A stretch of 52,583 nucleotides of DNA from Deltaproteobacteria bacterium. Lineage in GTDB: Bacteria; Desulfobacterota; Desulfuromonadia; Geobacterales; Pseudopelobacteraceae. A model generated the notes under the pieces. That model saw nothing but the letters and a program-made list of their open reading frames with translations. It was not told where the DNA came from and made no database searches. The translations under genes were made by a program, and so were the position numbers. The stretch is taken from positions 1 through 52,583 of the forward strand of contig JAJZRX010000014.1 in assembly GCA_021850095.1 (NCBI GenBank). The letters are read 5' to 3'. Of the stretch, positions 37,651 to 45,995 are shown one piece after another (position 1 is the stretch's first letter; the number at the start of each line of letters is the position of its first letter).

Positions 37651-37686
37651 TGTCGGATCGCATGAACAAATGAGGTCAACCAAACT

Positions 37687-38154
37687 ATGCTGCGTCCATC
37701 CTGGGATCAGTACTTCATGGATATAACCCGTCTGGTGGCAACCCGCTCCACCTGCCTGCGCCGGCAGGTGGGCGCCATTTTGGTCAAGGAGCGCAACATC
37801 CTGGCCACCGGCTACAACGGCGTTCCGGCCAGAATCAGCCACTGTGACGCGACCGGATGCCTGCGGGAGAGACTCAAGGTTCCTTCCGGAGAACGGCACG
37901 AACTCTGCCGCGGACTGCATGCCGAGCAGAACGCCATCATCCAGGCTGCCAGCCACGGCATCAACATCAGCGACTCGACACTGTACTGCACCACCATGCC
38001 CTGTATCATCTGCACCAAGATGCTGATCAACGCCGGTATCCGCACAGTCGTTTACGCCGAAGGCTATGCCGATGATCTGGCCCGCGAAATGATCGCTGAA
38101 TCCGGCCTGGAAGTGATCCACTTTTCAAGCGGACTTTCCGGACAAACAGCATGA
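37687..38154 (+). CDS. dCMP deaminase (cytidine/deoxycytidylate deaminase family)
   Basis: 155 residues. Zinc-binding motifs HAEQNAII (His-Ala-Glu) and [13 protein letters not shown] (P-C-x-x-C), and the dCMP deaminase N-terminus [28 protein letters not shown]. It makes dUMP for thymidylate synthesis; competence protein ComEB is a relative. It shares ATGA with nrdR, a combination common in Geobacter. Confidence 0.92.
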   Translation: MLRPSWDQYFMDITRLVATRSTCLRRQVGAILVKERNILATGYNGVPARISHCDATGCLRERLKVPSGERHELCRGLHAEQNAIIQAASHGINISDSTLYCTTMPCIICTKMLINAGIRTVVYAEGYADDLAREMIAESGLEVIHFSSGLSGQTA

Positions 38155-38603
38155 AATGCCCTTTCTGCAACAATCTGGACAGCAAAGTCGTCGACTCGCG
38201 CCCCGACAAGGGCGGCTCGGCCATCCGCCGCCGCCGCGAGTGTGAACAGTGCGCCAAACGCTTCACGACCCATGAGCGGATTGAAGAGATGCTCCCCCAG
38301 GTGTGCAAAAAAGACGGGCGCAGAGAGCCGTTCGACCGAATGAAGATCATCAGCGGCATCGTCAAGGCCTGCGAGAAGCGGCCGATTTCAAAAGCCGATA
38401 TCGAACTGGTCGTCGACCGGCTGGAAACCCGCCTGCAGGAATCGACCGAACGGGAAATTTCCACCACGACCATCGGTGAATGGGTCATGAAAGAGCTGCA
38501 CGAAATGGACGAAGTCGCCTATGTCCGCTTTGCCTCGGTTTACCGTTCCTTCCGCGACATCAGTGAATTCATGCAGGAACTGCAGGAGCTGCTTAAAAAA
38601 TGA
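38151..38603 (+). CDS. nrdR: Transcriptional repressor NrdR
   Basis: 150 residues: zinc ribbon ([19 protein letters not shown]...[19 protein letters not shown]) and an ATP-cone domain (about 49-140). It represses ribonucleotide reductase genes according to dATP/ATP. Starts within the last codon of the deaminase gene and overlaps ribD by 4 nt. Confidence 0.97.
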   Translation: MKCPFCNNLDSKVVDSRPDKGGSAIRRRRECEQCAKRFTTHERIEEMLPQVCKKDGRREPFDRMKIISGIVKACEKRPISKADIELVVDRLETRLQESTEREISTTTIGEWVMKELHEMDEVAYVRFASVYRSFRDISEFMQELQELLKK

Positions 38604-39709
38604 CCGCCGCAGACAGCAAATACATGAAGCGCGCCTTGACCCTGGCCCGCAAGGGGATCGGCAAAACAGCTCCCAATCCCGTAGTGGGCTGCGTCATTGT
38701 AAAAAATGGCACGGTGGTGGGCGAGGGATGGCACAAACGCGCCGGCGGCCCCCACGCCGAGGTGCATGCCCTGCGGATGGCCGGAGATGCGGCACGGGGC
38801 GCCGATGTTTATGTCACCCTGGAACCCTGCAGCCATACCGGTAAGACCCCTCCCTGCTGCGACGCCCTGATCAGCGCCGGAGTCAGGCGCGTCGTGGCCG
38901 GCATGAGCGATCCGAATCCGCTCGTCAACGGCCGGGGACTGCAGGCTCTGGAGCGGGCCGGCATACAGACTTCCTACGGTGTTCTGGAAGAGCAGTGCCG
39001 GGAGATCAATCGCCCCTTTATCAAGCATGTCACCACCGGAATGCCCTTTGTAACCTTCAAATGCGCCATGACCCTGGACGGCAAAATCGCCAGCGTGACC
39101 GGTGATTCGCGCTGGATCAGCTGCGAGAAATCCCGCCTTCAGGTGCACCGGATGCGGGCGGTCAACGATGCCATCATGGTCGGCGTCGACACGATCATCG
39201 CCGACAATCCGCAGCTGACTGTCAGGCACGTCAAGGGACGTGACCCGCAGCGGATTATTGTCGATACACGCCTGCGGACGCCGGAAACCGTCGGCGTTCT
39301 GGAAGACGGCGCGGCCCACAACACGATCATCGCCACCTCCGAGGCCAACCCGCTGATCCACCGCCCCTATATCAGGCAGGGGGCAACGGTCATCGTCTGC
39401 GAAGAGCGCAACGGTCGCGTTTCCATGAAGGATCTGCTGAAAAAGCTGGGCGGCATGGGGATCCAGTCCATACTGTTGGAAGGGGGCAGCCGCCTGGCCG
39501 GTGATATGCTGAAGCAGGCTTTGATCGATGAATACGTGATTTTCATAGCGCCCAAGATCATCGGCAGTGACGGTTTCGCCCCCTTTACCCTGCTGGGGAT
39601 CACCGGCATGAACAATGCGGTCAGATTGCGATTTGGCAGCGTGGCGCACAGCGGTCAGGACATCGTGGTTCACGCTTACCCGGAGTTAGCGGCATGTTCA
39701 CAGGACTGA
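38600..39709 (+). CDS. ribD: Bifunctional riboflavin deaminase/reductase RibD
   Basis: 369 residues: N-terminal deaminase (HAEVHAL and [17 protein letters not shown] zinc motifs) and C-terminal reductase (about 150-365; [23 protein letters not shown]). It converts the first pyrimidine intermediates of riboflavin synthesis. It overlaps ribE by 16 nt. Confidence 0.97.
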   Translation: MTAADSKYMKRALTLARKGIGKTAPNPVVGCVIVKNGTVVGEGWHKRAGGPHAEVHALRMAGDAARGADVYVTLEPCSHTGKTPPCCDALISAGVRRVVAGMSDPNPLVNGRGLQALERAGIQTSYGVLEEQCREINRPFIKHVTTGMPFVTFKCAMTLDGKIASVTGDSRWISCEKSRLQVHRMRAVNDAIMVGVDTIIADNPQLTVRHVKGRDPQRIIVDTRLRTPETVGVLEDGAAHNTIIATSEANPLIHRPYIRQGATVIVCEERNGRVSMKDLLKKLGGMGIQSILLEGGSRLAGDMLKQALIDEYVIFIAPKIIGSDGFAPFTLLGITGMNNAVRLRFGSVAHSGQDIVVHAYPELAACSQD

Positions 39710-40335
39710 TAGAAACCACCGGGCGGGTGACGATCTTTAACCGGCGCGGGGAAGCCGGGCTGCTGACAGTGCAATCGCAGCTTCCGGCTGCGGAAATCGC
39801 CATCGGGGACTCGATTGCGGTCAACGGCGCCTGCCTGACGGTCACCGAAAAAGGGAACGACACCCTGACCTTCGACGTATCGCCCGAAAGCATCGACCGC
39901 ACCACTATCGGAAACCTGCGCAGCGGCAGCCGGGTCAATCTGGAGCGGGCCCTCAAGCTGGGGGACCGCCTGGGCGGCCATATTGTCAGCGGCCATGTCG
40001 ACTGCTGCGGCCGGCTGTCCAGAAGCGAGACCCGCTCCGGCAACCACCTGCTGCAGTTCACCCTGCCGGCCGGGCAGGCCCGCTACCTGGTGGAGAAAGG
40101 CTCTGTCACCATCGACGGCATCAGCCTGACGGTCAACACCGTCTCCCCGGACGGCTTCTCGGTCAACATCATCCCGCACACCTTTGTCAGCACGACACTG
40201 GAGCAGCTCCGCAGCGGCGACGCCGTCAACATCGAGACCGACATTATCGGTAAGTATGTGGAGCGACTGACAGCCCCCTGGAAAAGCGGGGGGGGATTAA
40301 GCATCAAAACGCTGGCTGAAAATGGATTTCTGTAG
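39694..40335 (+). CDS. ribE: Riboflavin synthase alpha chain
   Basis: 213 residues with two tandem lumazine-binding domains (1-97 and 98-200), each with the related [23 protein letters not shown] motif, and the start [10 protein letters not shown]. It converts two lumazines to riboflavin. RibH, which supplies lumazine, is not in this operon. Confidence 0.96.
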   Translation: MFTGLIETTGRVTIFNRRGEAGLLTVQSQLPAAEIAIGDSIAVNGACLTVTEKGNDTLTFDVSPESIDRTTIGNLRSGSRVNLERALKLGDRLGGHIVSGHVDCCGRLSRSETRSGNHLLQFTLPAGQARYLVEKGSVTIDGISLTVNTVSPDGFSVNIIPHTFVSTTLEQLRSGDAVNIETDIIGKYVERLTAPWKSGGGLSIKTLAENGFL

Positions 40336-40350
40336 CACGAAAGGCATACC

Positions 40351-41556
40351 ATGTCCGTAGCAACGATAGAAGAAGCACTTGAGGATATCCGCCAGGGAAA
40401 AATGGTGATCCTGGTGGATGACGAAGACCGCGAGAACGAAGGCGACCTGACCCTGGCTGCCGAAGCTGCCACGCCGGAAAACATCAACTTCATGGCCAAA
40501 TACGGCCGCGGCCTTATCTGCCTGACCCTGACCGCCGAAAAATGCGATCAGCTGGGACTGCGCCCGATGGTGCGCGACAACACCTCCCCCTTTGAGACCG
40601 CCTTCACGGTCTCGATTGAAGCCAAGCACGGAGTCACCACCGGCATCTCGGCCGCTGACCGGGCCCACACGATCGTGACCGCCGTTGCCGACGGCGCCAG
40701 CGCCCGTGATCTGGTCAGCCCCGGCCACGTTTTCCCGCTGCGGGCCCGCAAGGGGGGCGTTCTGGTGCGCTCCGGACAGACCGAAGGCTCGGTCGATCTG
40801 GCCCGATTGGCCGGATTGAAGCCGGCCGGCGTGATCTGCGAGATCATGAACGACGACGGCAGCATGGCCCGCATGCCGGAGCTGAAGGTCTTTGCCCGGG
40901 AGCATGGCATCAAGATCTGCACCATCGCCGACCTGGTCGCCTACCGCCTGAAAAACGAGCGCCTGGTGCGCACGGTGGCCGAAGCGCGCCTTCCCTCCTC
41001 ATTCGGAGGAGAATGGCGGGCGATCGCCTTTGAAAACGACATCGACAAACTGGACCATATAGCGCTGGTCAAGGGCGAGCTCAAAAAGGGTGAGCCGGTG
41101 CTGGTGCGGGTTCATTCCGAGTGCCTGACCGGCGACGTACTGGGAAGCCAGCGCTGCGACTGCGGTGAGCAGTTGCACCGCGCCATGGAGCAGATTGCCG
41201 CCGCCGGAAGCGGGGTCATCCTCTACATGCGCCAGGAAGGGCGCGGCATCGGCCTGCTCAACAAGTTGAGAGCCTATGAACTGCAGGACCAGGGGCGCGA
41301 CACGGTCGAGGCCAACCTGGAGCTGGGCTTCAAGGCCGACCTGCGCGATTACGGCATCGGCGCCCAGATATTGCTGGCGCTCGGCGTCACCAAAATGCGG
41401 CTGTTGACCAACAACCCCAAAAAGCTGGTCGGACTGCAGGGTTACGGCATCGACATCGTGGAGCGGGTGGCGATCGAGGCGGAGCCGACCGACGATAACC
41501 GTGACTATCTGGCCACCAAGCGTGAAAAGATGGGGCACCTGCTGGAAAACCTGTGA
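40351..41556 (+). CDS. ribBA: Fused DHBP synthase/GTP cyclohydrolase II RibBA
   Basis: 401 residues. RibB half (1-200: [21 protein letters not shown]-like [14 protein letters not shown]) and RibA half (205-401: zinc motif [21 protein letters not shown]). It supplies both precursors of riboflavin synthesis. It overlaps queH by 4 nt. Confidence 0.97.
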   Translation: MSVATIEEALEDIRQGKMVILVDDEDRENEGDLTLAAEAATPENINFMAKYGRGLICLTLTAEKCDQLGLRPMVRDNTSPFETAFTVSIEAKHGVTTGISAADRAHTIVTAVADGASARDLVSPGHVFPLRARKGGVLVRSGQTEGSVDLARLAGLKPAGVICEIMNDDGSMARMPELKVFAREHGIKICTIADLVAYRLKNERLVRTVAEARLPSSFGGEWRAIAFENDIDKLDHIALVKGELKKGEPVLVRVHSECLTGDVLGSQRCDCGEQLHRAMEQIAAAGSGVILYMRQEGRGIGLLNKLRAYELQDQGRDTVEANLELGFKADLRDYGIGAQILLALGVTKMRLLTNNPKKLVGLQGYGIDIVERVAIEAEPTDDNRDYLATKREKMGHLLENL

Positions 41557-42098
41557 TGCGGATCCTTCTGCACACCTGCTGCGGCCCCTGCGCCCTGTAC
41601 CCTCTGCGAACCCTGCGTGCGGCCGGTCACGACGTGACCGGCTTCTTCTACAACCACAACATCCACCCTTATCAGGAATATGCCCGCCGCCGCGATGCGC
41701 TGCTGCAGATGGCCGAGCAGGAAAGCCTGCCGCTGATCATGCGCGACAACTACGATCTGGAAGAGTTTCTGGCCACCGTGTCGCAGCAGCCGGAACTGCG
41801 CTGCGGCTACTGCTACAGTTCACGTCTGCGGGCCACGGCCGAGGCCGCCGCGGCAGAGGGTTTTGACGCTTTCAGCGCCTCGCTGCTCTACAGCCGGTAC
41901 CAGAAGCATGAGCAGATCAGGGAGTTAGGTGAGCAGATCGGCAGGGAATACGGTGTGGCGTTTCATTACCAGGATTTCCGCCCCGGCTGGCAGGAGGGTA
42001 TCCGGATTTCCAAGGAATTGGGACTGTACCGCCAGCAATACTGCGGCTGTATCTACAGCGAAAAAGAACGCTACCTGCCGAAAGCGGCGAAAAAATGA
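41553..42098 (+). CDS. queH: Epoxyqueuosine reductase QueH (DUF208)
   Basis: 181 residues. It has the QueH cysteine set: [12 protein letters not shown] at the N-terminus, [11 protein letters not shown] in the middle, and [13 protein letters not shown] at the C-terminus, ligands for an iron-sulfur cluster and metal. It does the last step of queuosine tRNA modification. Coupled to ribBA by ATG inside CTGTGATG and to the next gene by ATGA. Confidence 0.94.
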   Translation: MMRILLHTCCGPCALYPLRTLRAAGHDVTGFFYNHNIHPYQEYARRRDALLQMAEQESLPLIMRDNYDLEEFLATVSQQPELRCGYCYSSRLRATAEAAAAEGFDAFSASLLYSRYQKHEQIRELGEQIGREYGVAFHYQDFRPGWQEGIRISKELGLYRQQYCGCIYSEKERYLPKAAKK

Positions 42099-42310
42099 AC
42101 GGTCTGGGACGGCCCTTGATCGTGATGGGACTGCTGCTGGTCGCCGCCGGCCTAGTTGTCTCATTTGCCCCCAAACTCCCCACCTGGCTCGGCCGCCTGC
42201 CGGGCGATATTTCCATCAAACGCGACAATTTCAGTTTGCATTTCCCGCTTGTCACCTGCCTGATCATATCGGCAATCATTTCACTGATCATGTGGCTGTT
42301 GAGAAAATAG
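42095..42310 (+). CDS. DUF2905 family membrane protein
   Basis: 71 residues, two predicted membrane helices (about 8-27 and 46-68) and the conserved LGRLPGDISIKRDNFSLHFPL loop. Function unknown. Genes of this family are often next to queuosine and ruvABC genes, which fits its coupling with queH here. Confidence 0.9.
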   Translation: MNGLGRPLIVMGLLLVAAGLVVSFAPKLPTWLGRLPGDISIKRDNFSLHFPLVTCLIISAIISLIMWLLRK

Positions 42311-42375
42311 GCCGTTCACTGCCAGGATGCACGACCCGTGGAGTTCCCGGCCAACTCAATAATTTTGAATCAGAA

Positions 42376-42411
42376 ACGTAAAAAGCCCGTGTTGCCACGG
42401 GCTTTTTACGT
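42376..42411. terminator. Bidirectional terminator between DUF2905 and ferredoxin
   Basis: Perfect 16-bp inverted repeat (ACGTAAAAAGCCCGTG) with a 4-nt TTGC loop; the outer A/T tracts serve as U-runs in both directions. It ends the + strand rib-queH operon and the minus-strand ferredoxin gene. Confidence 0.93.
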
Positions 42412-42432
42412 CAGGTCTGCATCAATGCCTCA

Positions 42433-42600
42433 TTAGGCATGGATTGCATTTACGGGACAGGTATCTACGCATGCGCCACAGTCGATACAGGTATCGGCGT
42501 CGATAACGCGCTTGCCACCCTGCTCGCTGATGGAGTTAACAGGACAGGAATCCTCACATGCCGCACAGTTTGTGCAATCGTCAGTAATTGTATGGGCCAC
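42433..42600 (-). CDS. Two-cluster [4Fe-4S] ferredoxin
   Basis: 55 residues starting at GTG 42600 with GGAGG 7 nt upstream. Two classic CxxCxxCxxxCP motifs: CTNCAACEDSCP and CIDCGACVDTCP. Clostridial-type 2[4Fe-4S] ferredoxin, a low-potential electron carrier of anaerobic metabolism. It is divergent from acetate kinase. Too short for many gene-length cutoffs. Confidence 0.93.
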   Translation of the reverse strand: MAHTITDDCTNCAACEDSCPVNSISEQGGKRVIDADTCIDCGACVDTCPVNAIHA

Positions 42601-42704
42601 AGTTTCACCTCCTTATAAGATTAGCTCTCCGGAGCGGAAAGCGAGTCTGATGTACCATACAGATTTTCAAATGTCCAGCAAAGAAATTAGCGTTTGCCAA
42701 AACC

Positions 42705-42726
42705 GTTTACACAAAGTTTACACAAA
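42705..42726 (+). repeat. Tandem 11-bp direct repeat upstream of the ackA promoter
   Basis: GTTTACACAAA occurs twice, head to tail (42705-42715 and 42716-42726), with a weaker relative GTTTGCCAAAA at 42692-42702. It ends 5 nt before the -35 box at 42732. Perfect 11-bp direct spacing is characteristic of OmpR/PhoB-family regulator sites; identity of the regulator is unknown. Confidence 0.6.
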
Positions 42727-42731
42727 TTTTG

Positions 42732-42760
42732 TTGAATTCAATTACTGTCTCGTGTATATA
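42732..42760 (+). promoter_or_regulatory. Promoter of ackA
   Basis: TTGAAT (42732-42737), 17-nt spacer, TATATA (42755-42760). The leader to ATG 42857 is about 90 nt and A/T-rich. Confidence 0.55.
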
Positions 42761-42856
42761 TCAAAAACAGTTTTATTTCAGCTGTTTATTTTAGTCTGGT
42801 TGTTTCGTTTTTATTGATATTATAAATAAATCTCTGTTTATTTGGAGGAAGACACC

Positions 42857-44122
42857 ATGATTATTATGGCACTTAACTGCGGCAGTTCATCTGTTAAATA
42901 CCAATTATTTAATTGGGAAACAAAAACGGTCGTGGCCAAGGGAATGGTCGAGCGGGTTATTATCGGTGACTCGTTTATCATGCACGAAGTACCCGGCCGT
43001 GAAACCTATCACCACCAGCAGGATTGCGCCAACCATCAGGCGGCCATCGACCTGCTGATCAAGACGGTTACCGACCCGGTTCATGGTGTCCTGAAAAATG
43101 TTGACGAGATTTCCGCCGTAGGCCACCGGGTCGTGCATGGCGGCGAGAAGTTCACCTGTTCGGTCATGATCGACAGCAACGTACTGGATGCGGTCAAAGA
43201 GGTGCAGCATCTGGCTCCGCTACACAATCCACCCAACATCGAAGGTATCGAGGCCGCCCAGACCTTGATGCCGACCATCCCGCATGTGGCCATCTTCGAC
43301 ACCGCCTTTCACCAGACCATGCCCGAGCACGCCTATATCTACCCCCTGCCCTACGAATGGTACGAAAAGCACCAGGTACGGCGCTACGGCTTTCACGGCA
43401 CGTCGCACCTGTACGTTTCGAAACGCGCGGCGGCCCTGCTGGGCAAACCATCCAAGGACACCAATATCATCACCATGCATATCGGAAACGGTGTCTCGCA
43501 CTGCGCCATCAAGAACGGCATTTCCGTCGACACCACCATGGGCCTGACCCCCCTGGAAGGGGCCGTGATGGGAACCCGCTGCGGCGATATCGACCCGGCC
43601 ATTCCGGCCTTCATGATGCAGAAGGAAAACCTCTCCGCCAAGGAAATCGACAGCATCCTCAACAAGAAAAGCGGCGTTCTGGGCGTTACCGGCCGTTTCA
43701 CCGACCGCCGCGACGTAATTGAAAACGCCAATGCCGGCGACAAGCGCTGCAAACTCTCCTTGGAGATTGAGGCCTATCGCCTGAAGAAGTATATCGGCGC
43801 CTTCATGGCTGCGGTGGGCAAACTGGATGCGGTGGTTTTCACCGCCGGCGTGGGCGAAATGGGAGCCCTGATCCGGGAAAAAGCCATCGAGGGCCTGGAA
43901 CATATCGGCATCATTCTGGATCGTGAGCGCAACAACAAGGCCATGACCCGCAAACGTGAAAGCCTGATCACGACCGACGATTCGCCGGTCAAGGTCTATG
44001 TCATCCCGACCGACGAAGAGCTGGTATTCACCGAAGACGTGGTTGCCATCCTGAACGGCACTTATACCGATCATATGCAGTTTGAATACTCGTTTGCTAA
44101 ACCGGATTTTGTCCGTTCCTGA
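42857..44122 (+). CDS. ackA: Acetate kinase
   Basis: 421 residues. N-terminal ALNCGSSSVKYQLF and central GFHGTSHLYVS, GVSHCAIKNGISVDTTMGLTPLEG are the acetokinase signatures. ATG 42857 is preferred over the TTG at 42842, because GGAGGAAG lies between them as the ribosome site. It makes or uses acetyl phosphate. No pta gene is adjacent. Confidence 0.97.
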   Translation: MIIMALNCGSSSVKYQLFNWETKTVVAKGMVERVIIGDSFIMHEVPGRETYHHQQDCANHQAAIDLLIKTVTDPVHGVLKNVDEISAVGHRVVHGGEKFTCSVMIDSNVLDAVKEVQHLAPLHNPPNIEGIEAAQTLMPTIPHVAIFDTAFHQTMPEHAYIYPLPYEWYEKHQVRRYGFHGTSHLYVSKRAAALLGKPSKDTNIITMHIGNGVSHCAIKNGISVDTTMGLTPLEGAVMGTRCGDIDPAIPAFMMQKENLSAKEIDSILNKKSGVLGVTGRFTDRRDVIENANAGDKRCKLSLEIEAYRLKKYIGAFMAAVGKLDAVVFTAGVGEMGALIREKAIEGLEHIGIILDRERNNKAMTRKRESLITTDDSPVKVYVIPTDEELVFTEDVVAILNGTYTDHMQFEYSFAKPDFVRS

Positions 44123-44147
44123 CAACAACCGGTTCCAGGACATAGTT

Positions 44148-44183
44148 ACGAAAAAAGCCGACAGTCATGTCGGCTTTTTTCGT
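44148..44183. terminator. Bidirectional terminator between ackA and truD
   Basis: Inverted repeat ACGAAAAAAGCCGACA/TGTCGGCTTTTTTCGT with a 4-nt loop, so T-runs follow the stem on both strands. It separates ackA (+) from truD (-). Confidence 0.93.
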
Positions 44184-44204
44184 AGGCGTATTAAAGGGTT
44201 ACCG

Positions 44205-45434
44205 TCAGAAGTTTTTCGTGATCTCGCGCAGCAGCGAGGTGGCGTAGCTCCCCTTGGGCAACCAGAACTCCAGCCACAGGCAATCACCCTCCAGCCTCCA
44301 GGAGGGCTCACCCAGGGGAACCCGCAGGGGCCGCCGCTGGCCTTCCATGCGCAACCCTCCCGGCAGGTCGAAATCCTCCAGTTTCAGCTGTTCCTTTTCA
44401 AGAAGGGCTGTTTCCATCTCCAGCGGCTGACCTGCGGGCAGTGTCATCCGACAACCGAACAACGGGCCGGTGGCGGAGATCTCGAACGAACGGGCCCGCT
44501 CTATTTCAGCAGCGGCATCTTGTACCAGAAAACAGGCGCCATTGACATGCTTGCAGGCCAGGTCGCCGGTCAAGAGTTCGTCAATCTGCAGGATTCGTTG
44601 GGCAACAAGCTGATCGAACAGATAGGATTGATAAGCAGAAAGATAAAGTTTTTTCAGGCGGGGATGGAGCGCGGAAAAAGCTTTCTCGTAGGCCCCCGGA
44701 CGGCCCACCAATCGCTGCAGCAATTCGCGCTCGCTGCGGCAATGGCGGGGGAACAGCTCCAGCGCCCGAAGCGGATCTCCCTGCTGATAGGCAACGATGG
44801 CTGCCCGCCACTGTTCATCCCGCACCGCATCCGGCTTGCCGATCAGATGCCCGGCCGCCCCCTGCCAGTCGCGCCGCAGCATGGCGGCTCCGATCAGCTG
44901 CGAATTGCCCTGGGCACCATAGCGCTGGAATCCGAAGTAATTGGGCACGCCACGTTCCCGCAACAGCGCCAGAACTTCGGGAACATGCTGAACAGCATCG
45001 TCGGAAACATCGCGAACCGCTACGCGAAAACGGTTGCCCTTCAGATGTCCCAGCTTGAGCTTGTTGCTATGCAGTCTGGCAGAGAGAACCCTGACGCCAT
45101 CCAGCTCCAGGGCACAGGCCTTCTCCGGGGAAACGCGCCGGATCGAGATCGTCTGGCGGGTGACACCGACGGCATCTTTCAGACCGGCATAGCCCACATC
45201 CCGTTCCGGGACCTTGAGACTGCGGGCAATCCGGCCTATGGCTTCCAGGGTCGTGATGCCGCGCTTCTCGATCGTCAGATAGCAATGTTCGCCGGAACCG
45301 CAGGGGAGGTAGGAGGGTATTTCCTCCACCAGAAAATCATCCGGCGACTGCTTAATGGTTTCGCCGCAGCCGGGAATTTCGGACGTCAGATAAGGATGGG
45401 TGCTGTTGCAGGCTTGAATTTCCGTCACCGTCAC
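44205..45434 (-). CDS. truD: tRNA pseudouridine(13) synthase TruD
   Basis: 409 residues. Catalytic aspartate in GYAGLKDAVGVTRQ and the KxNxxGH-like region KLGHLKGNRFRVAV. The start is GTG 45434, forming GTGA with the trmL stop; GTG 45428 is an alternative. The frame is open upstream, but only inside trmL. It modifies U13 of tRNA-Glu. Confidence 0.93.
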   Translation of the reverse strand: MTVTEIQACNSTHPYLTSEIPGCGETIKQSPDDFLVEEIPSYLPCGSGEHCYLTIEKRGITTLEAIGRIARSLKVPERDVGYAGLKDAVGVTRQTISIRRVSPEKACALELDGVRVLSARLHSNKLKLGHLKGNRFRVAVRDVSDDAVQHVPEVLALLRERGVPNYFGFQRYGAQGNSQLIGAAMLRRDWQGAAGHLIGKPDAVRDEQWRAAIVAYQQGDPLRALELFPRHCRSERELLQRLVGRPGAYEKAFSALHPRLKKLYLSAYQSYLFDQLVAQRILQIDELLTGDLACKHVNGACFLVQDAAAEIERARSFEISATGPLFGCRMTLPAGQPLEMETALLEKEQLKLEDFDLPGGLRMEGQRRPLRVPLGEPSWRLEGDCLWLEFWLPKGSYATSLLREITKNF

Positions 45435-45895
45435 TCGATCACCCCGCACTGGCGCAAGGCTTCGTAAAGCACGATCCCGGCCGAGGTGGACAGATTGAGG
45501 CTGCGCACCGCGCCGGCCGGCATGGGAATCGTGATGGCCGTATCGGGATTGGCCGCCAACAGTTCTTCCGGCAACCCCTTGGTCTCCTTGCCGAAGACGA
45601 TATAGTCTCCCGGCTGAAAACCGGCTCGCAGATAACTCCGTGCAGCCTTGGTGCTGAGATAGAAGAAGCGCCCTTCGGCTGCTGCGGCCTGCAATGACTC
45701 CAGATCGGGCCACTGTTTGAGCGTTACAAATCCCCAGTAATCCAGTCCGGCCCGTTTCAGATAGCGATCGTCAATCGAAAAGCCAAGTTTGCCCACCAGG
45801 TGCAGAATCGCGCCGGTGGCGGCGCAGAGGCGGGCGATATTGCCGGTGTTGGGGGGAATCTCCGGTTCGATCAGAACAATATTGAATGCTTTCAT
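45431..45895 (-). CDS. trmL: tRNA (cytidine(34)-2'-O)-methyltransferase
   Basis: 154 residues of the SPOUT family: IVLIEPEIPPNTGNIARLC at the N-terminus, IVFGKETKGLPEELL, and SLNLSTSAGIVLYEALRQ at the C-terminus (knot region). ATG 45895 is preferred; an extended -10-like TGG-TATACA lies 8 nt before it, so the leader may be very short. Coupled to truD. Confidence 0.93.
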   Translation of the reverse strand: MKAFNIVLIEPEIPPNTGNIARLCAATGAILHLVGKLGFSIDDRYLKRAGLDYWGFVTLKQWPDLESLQAAAAEGRFFYLSTKAARSYLRAGFQPGDYIVFGKETKGLPEELLAANPDTAITIPMPAGAVRSLNLSTSAGIVLYEALRQCGVIE

Positions 45896-45931
45896 GGTTC
45901 GAATGTATACCATTAATCGGCGCGGCCGCGC

Positions 45932-45960
45932 TTGCTTTTTTTTTATGCCGGGTCTAGTAT
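45932..45960 (+). promoter_or_regulatory. Promoter of serA
   Basis: TTGCTT (45932-45937), 17-nt spacer, TAGTAT (45955-45960), 35 nt before the start codon. A 12-bp palindrome GCGCGGCCGCGC (45920-45931) lies just upstream, between the serA and trmL promoters. Confidence 0.5.
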
Positions 45961-45995
45961 GCCGGGATCAAATCCACTGAAACTGGAGATCTGCA

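Noticed and set aside
37615..38121. 168-aa minus-strand open frame
   Set aside because: Antisense of the dCMP deaminase gene and its promoter; no family features.
38540..39673. 377-aa minus-strand open frame
   Set aside because: Antisense of ribD, no recognisable domain and no ribosome site.
42705..42726. GTTTACACAAA repeat as CRISPR or replication iterons
   Set aside because: Only two exact copies, no spacers, no cas genes and no replication gene near; a regulator site is simpler.
44082..45467. 461-aa + strand open frame opposite truD
   Set aside because: It crosses a bidirectional terminator and the certain truD gene; composition is shadow-like.
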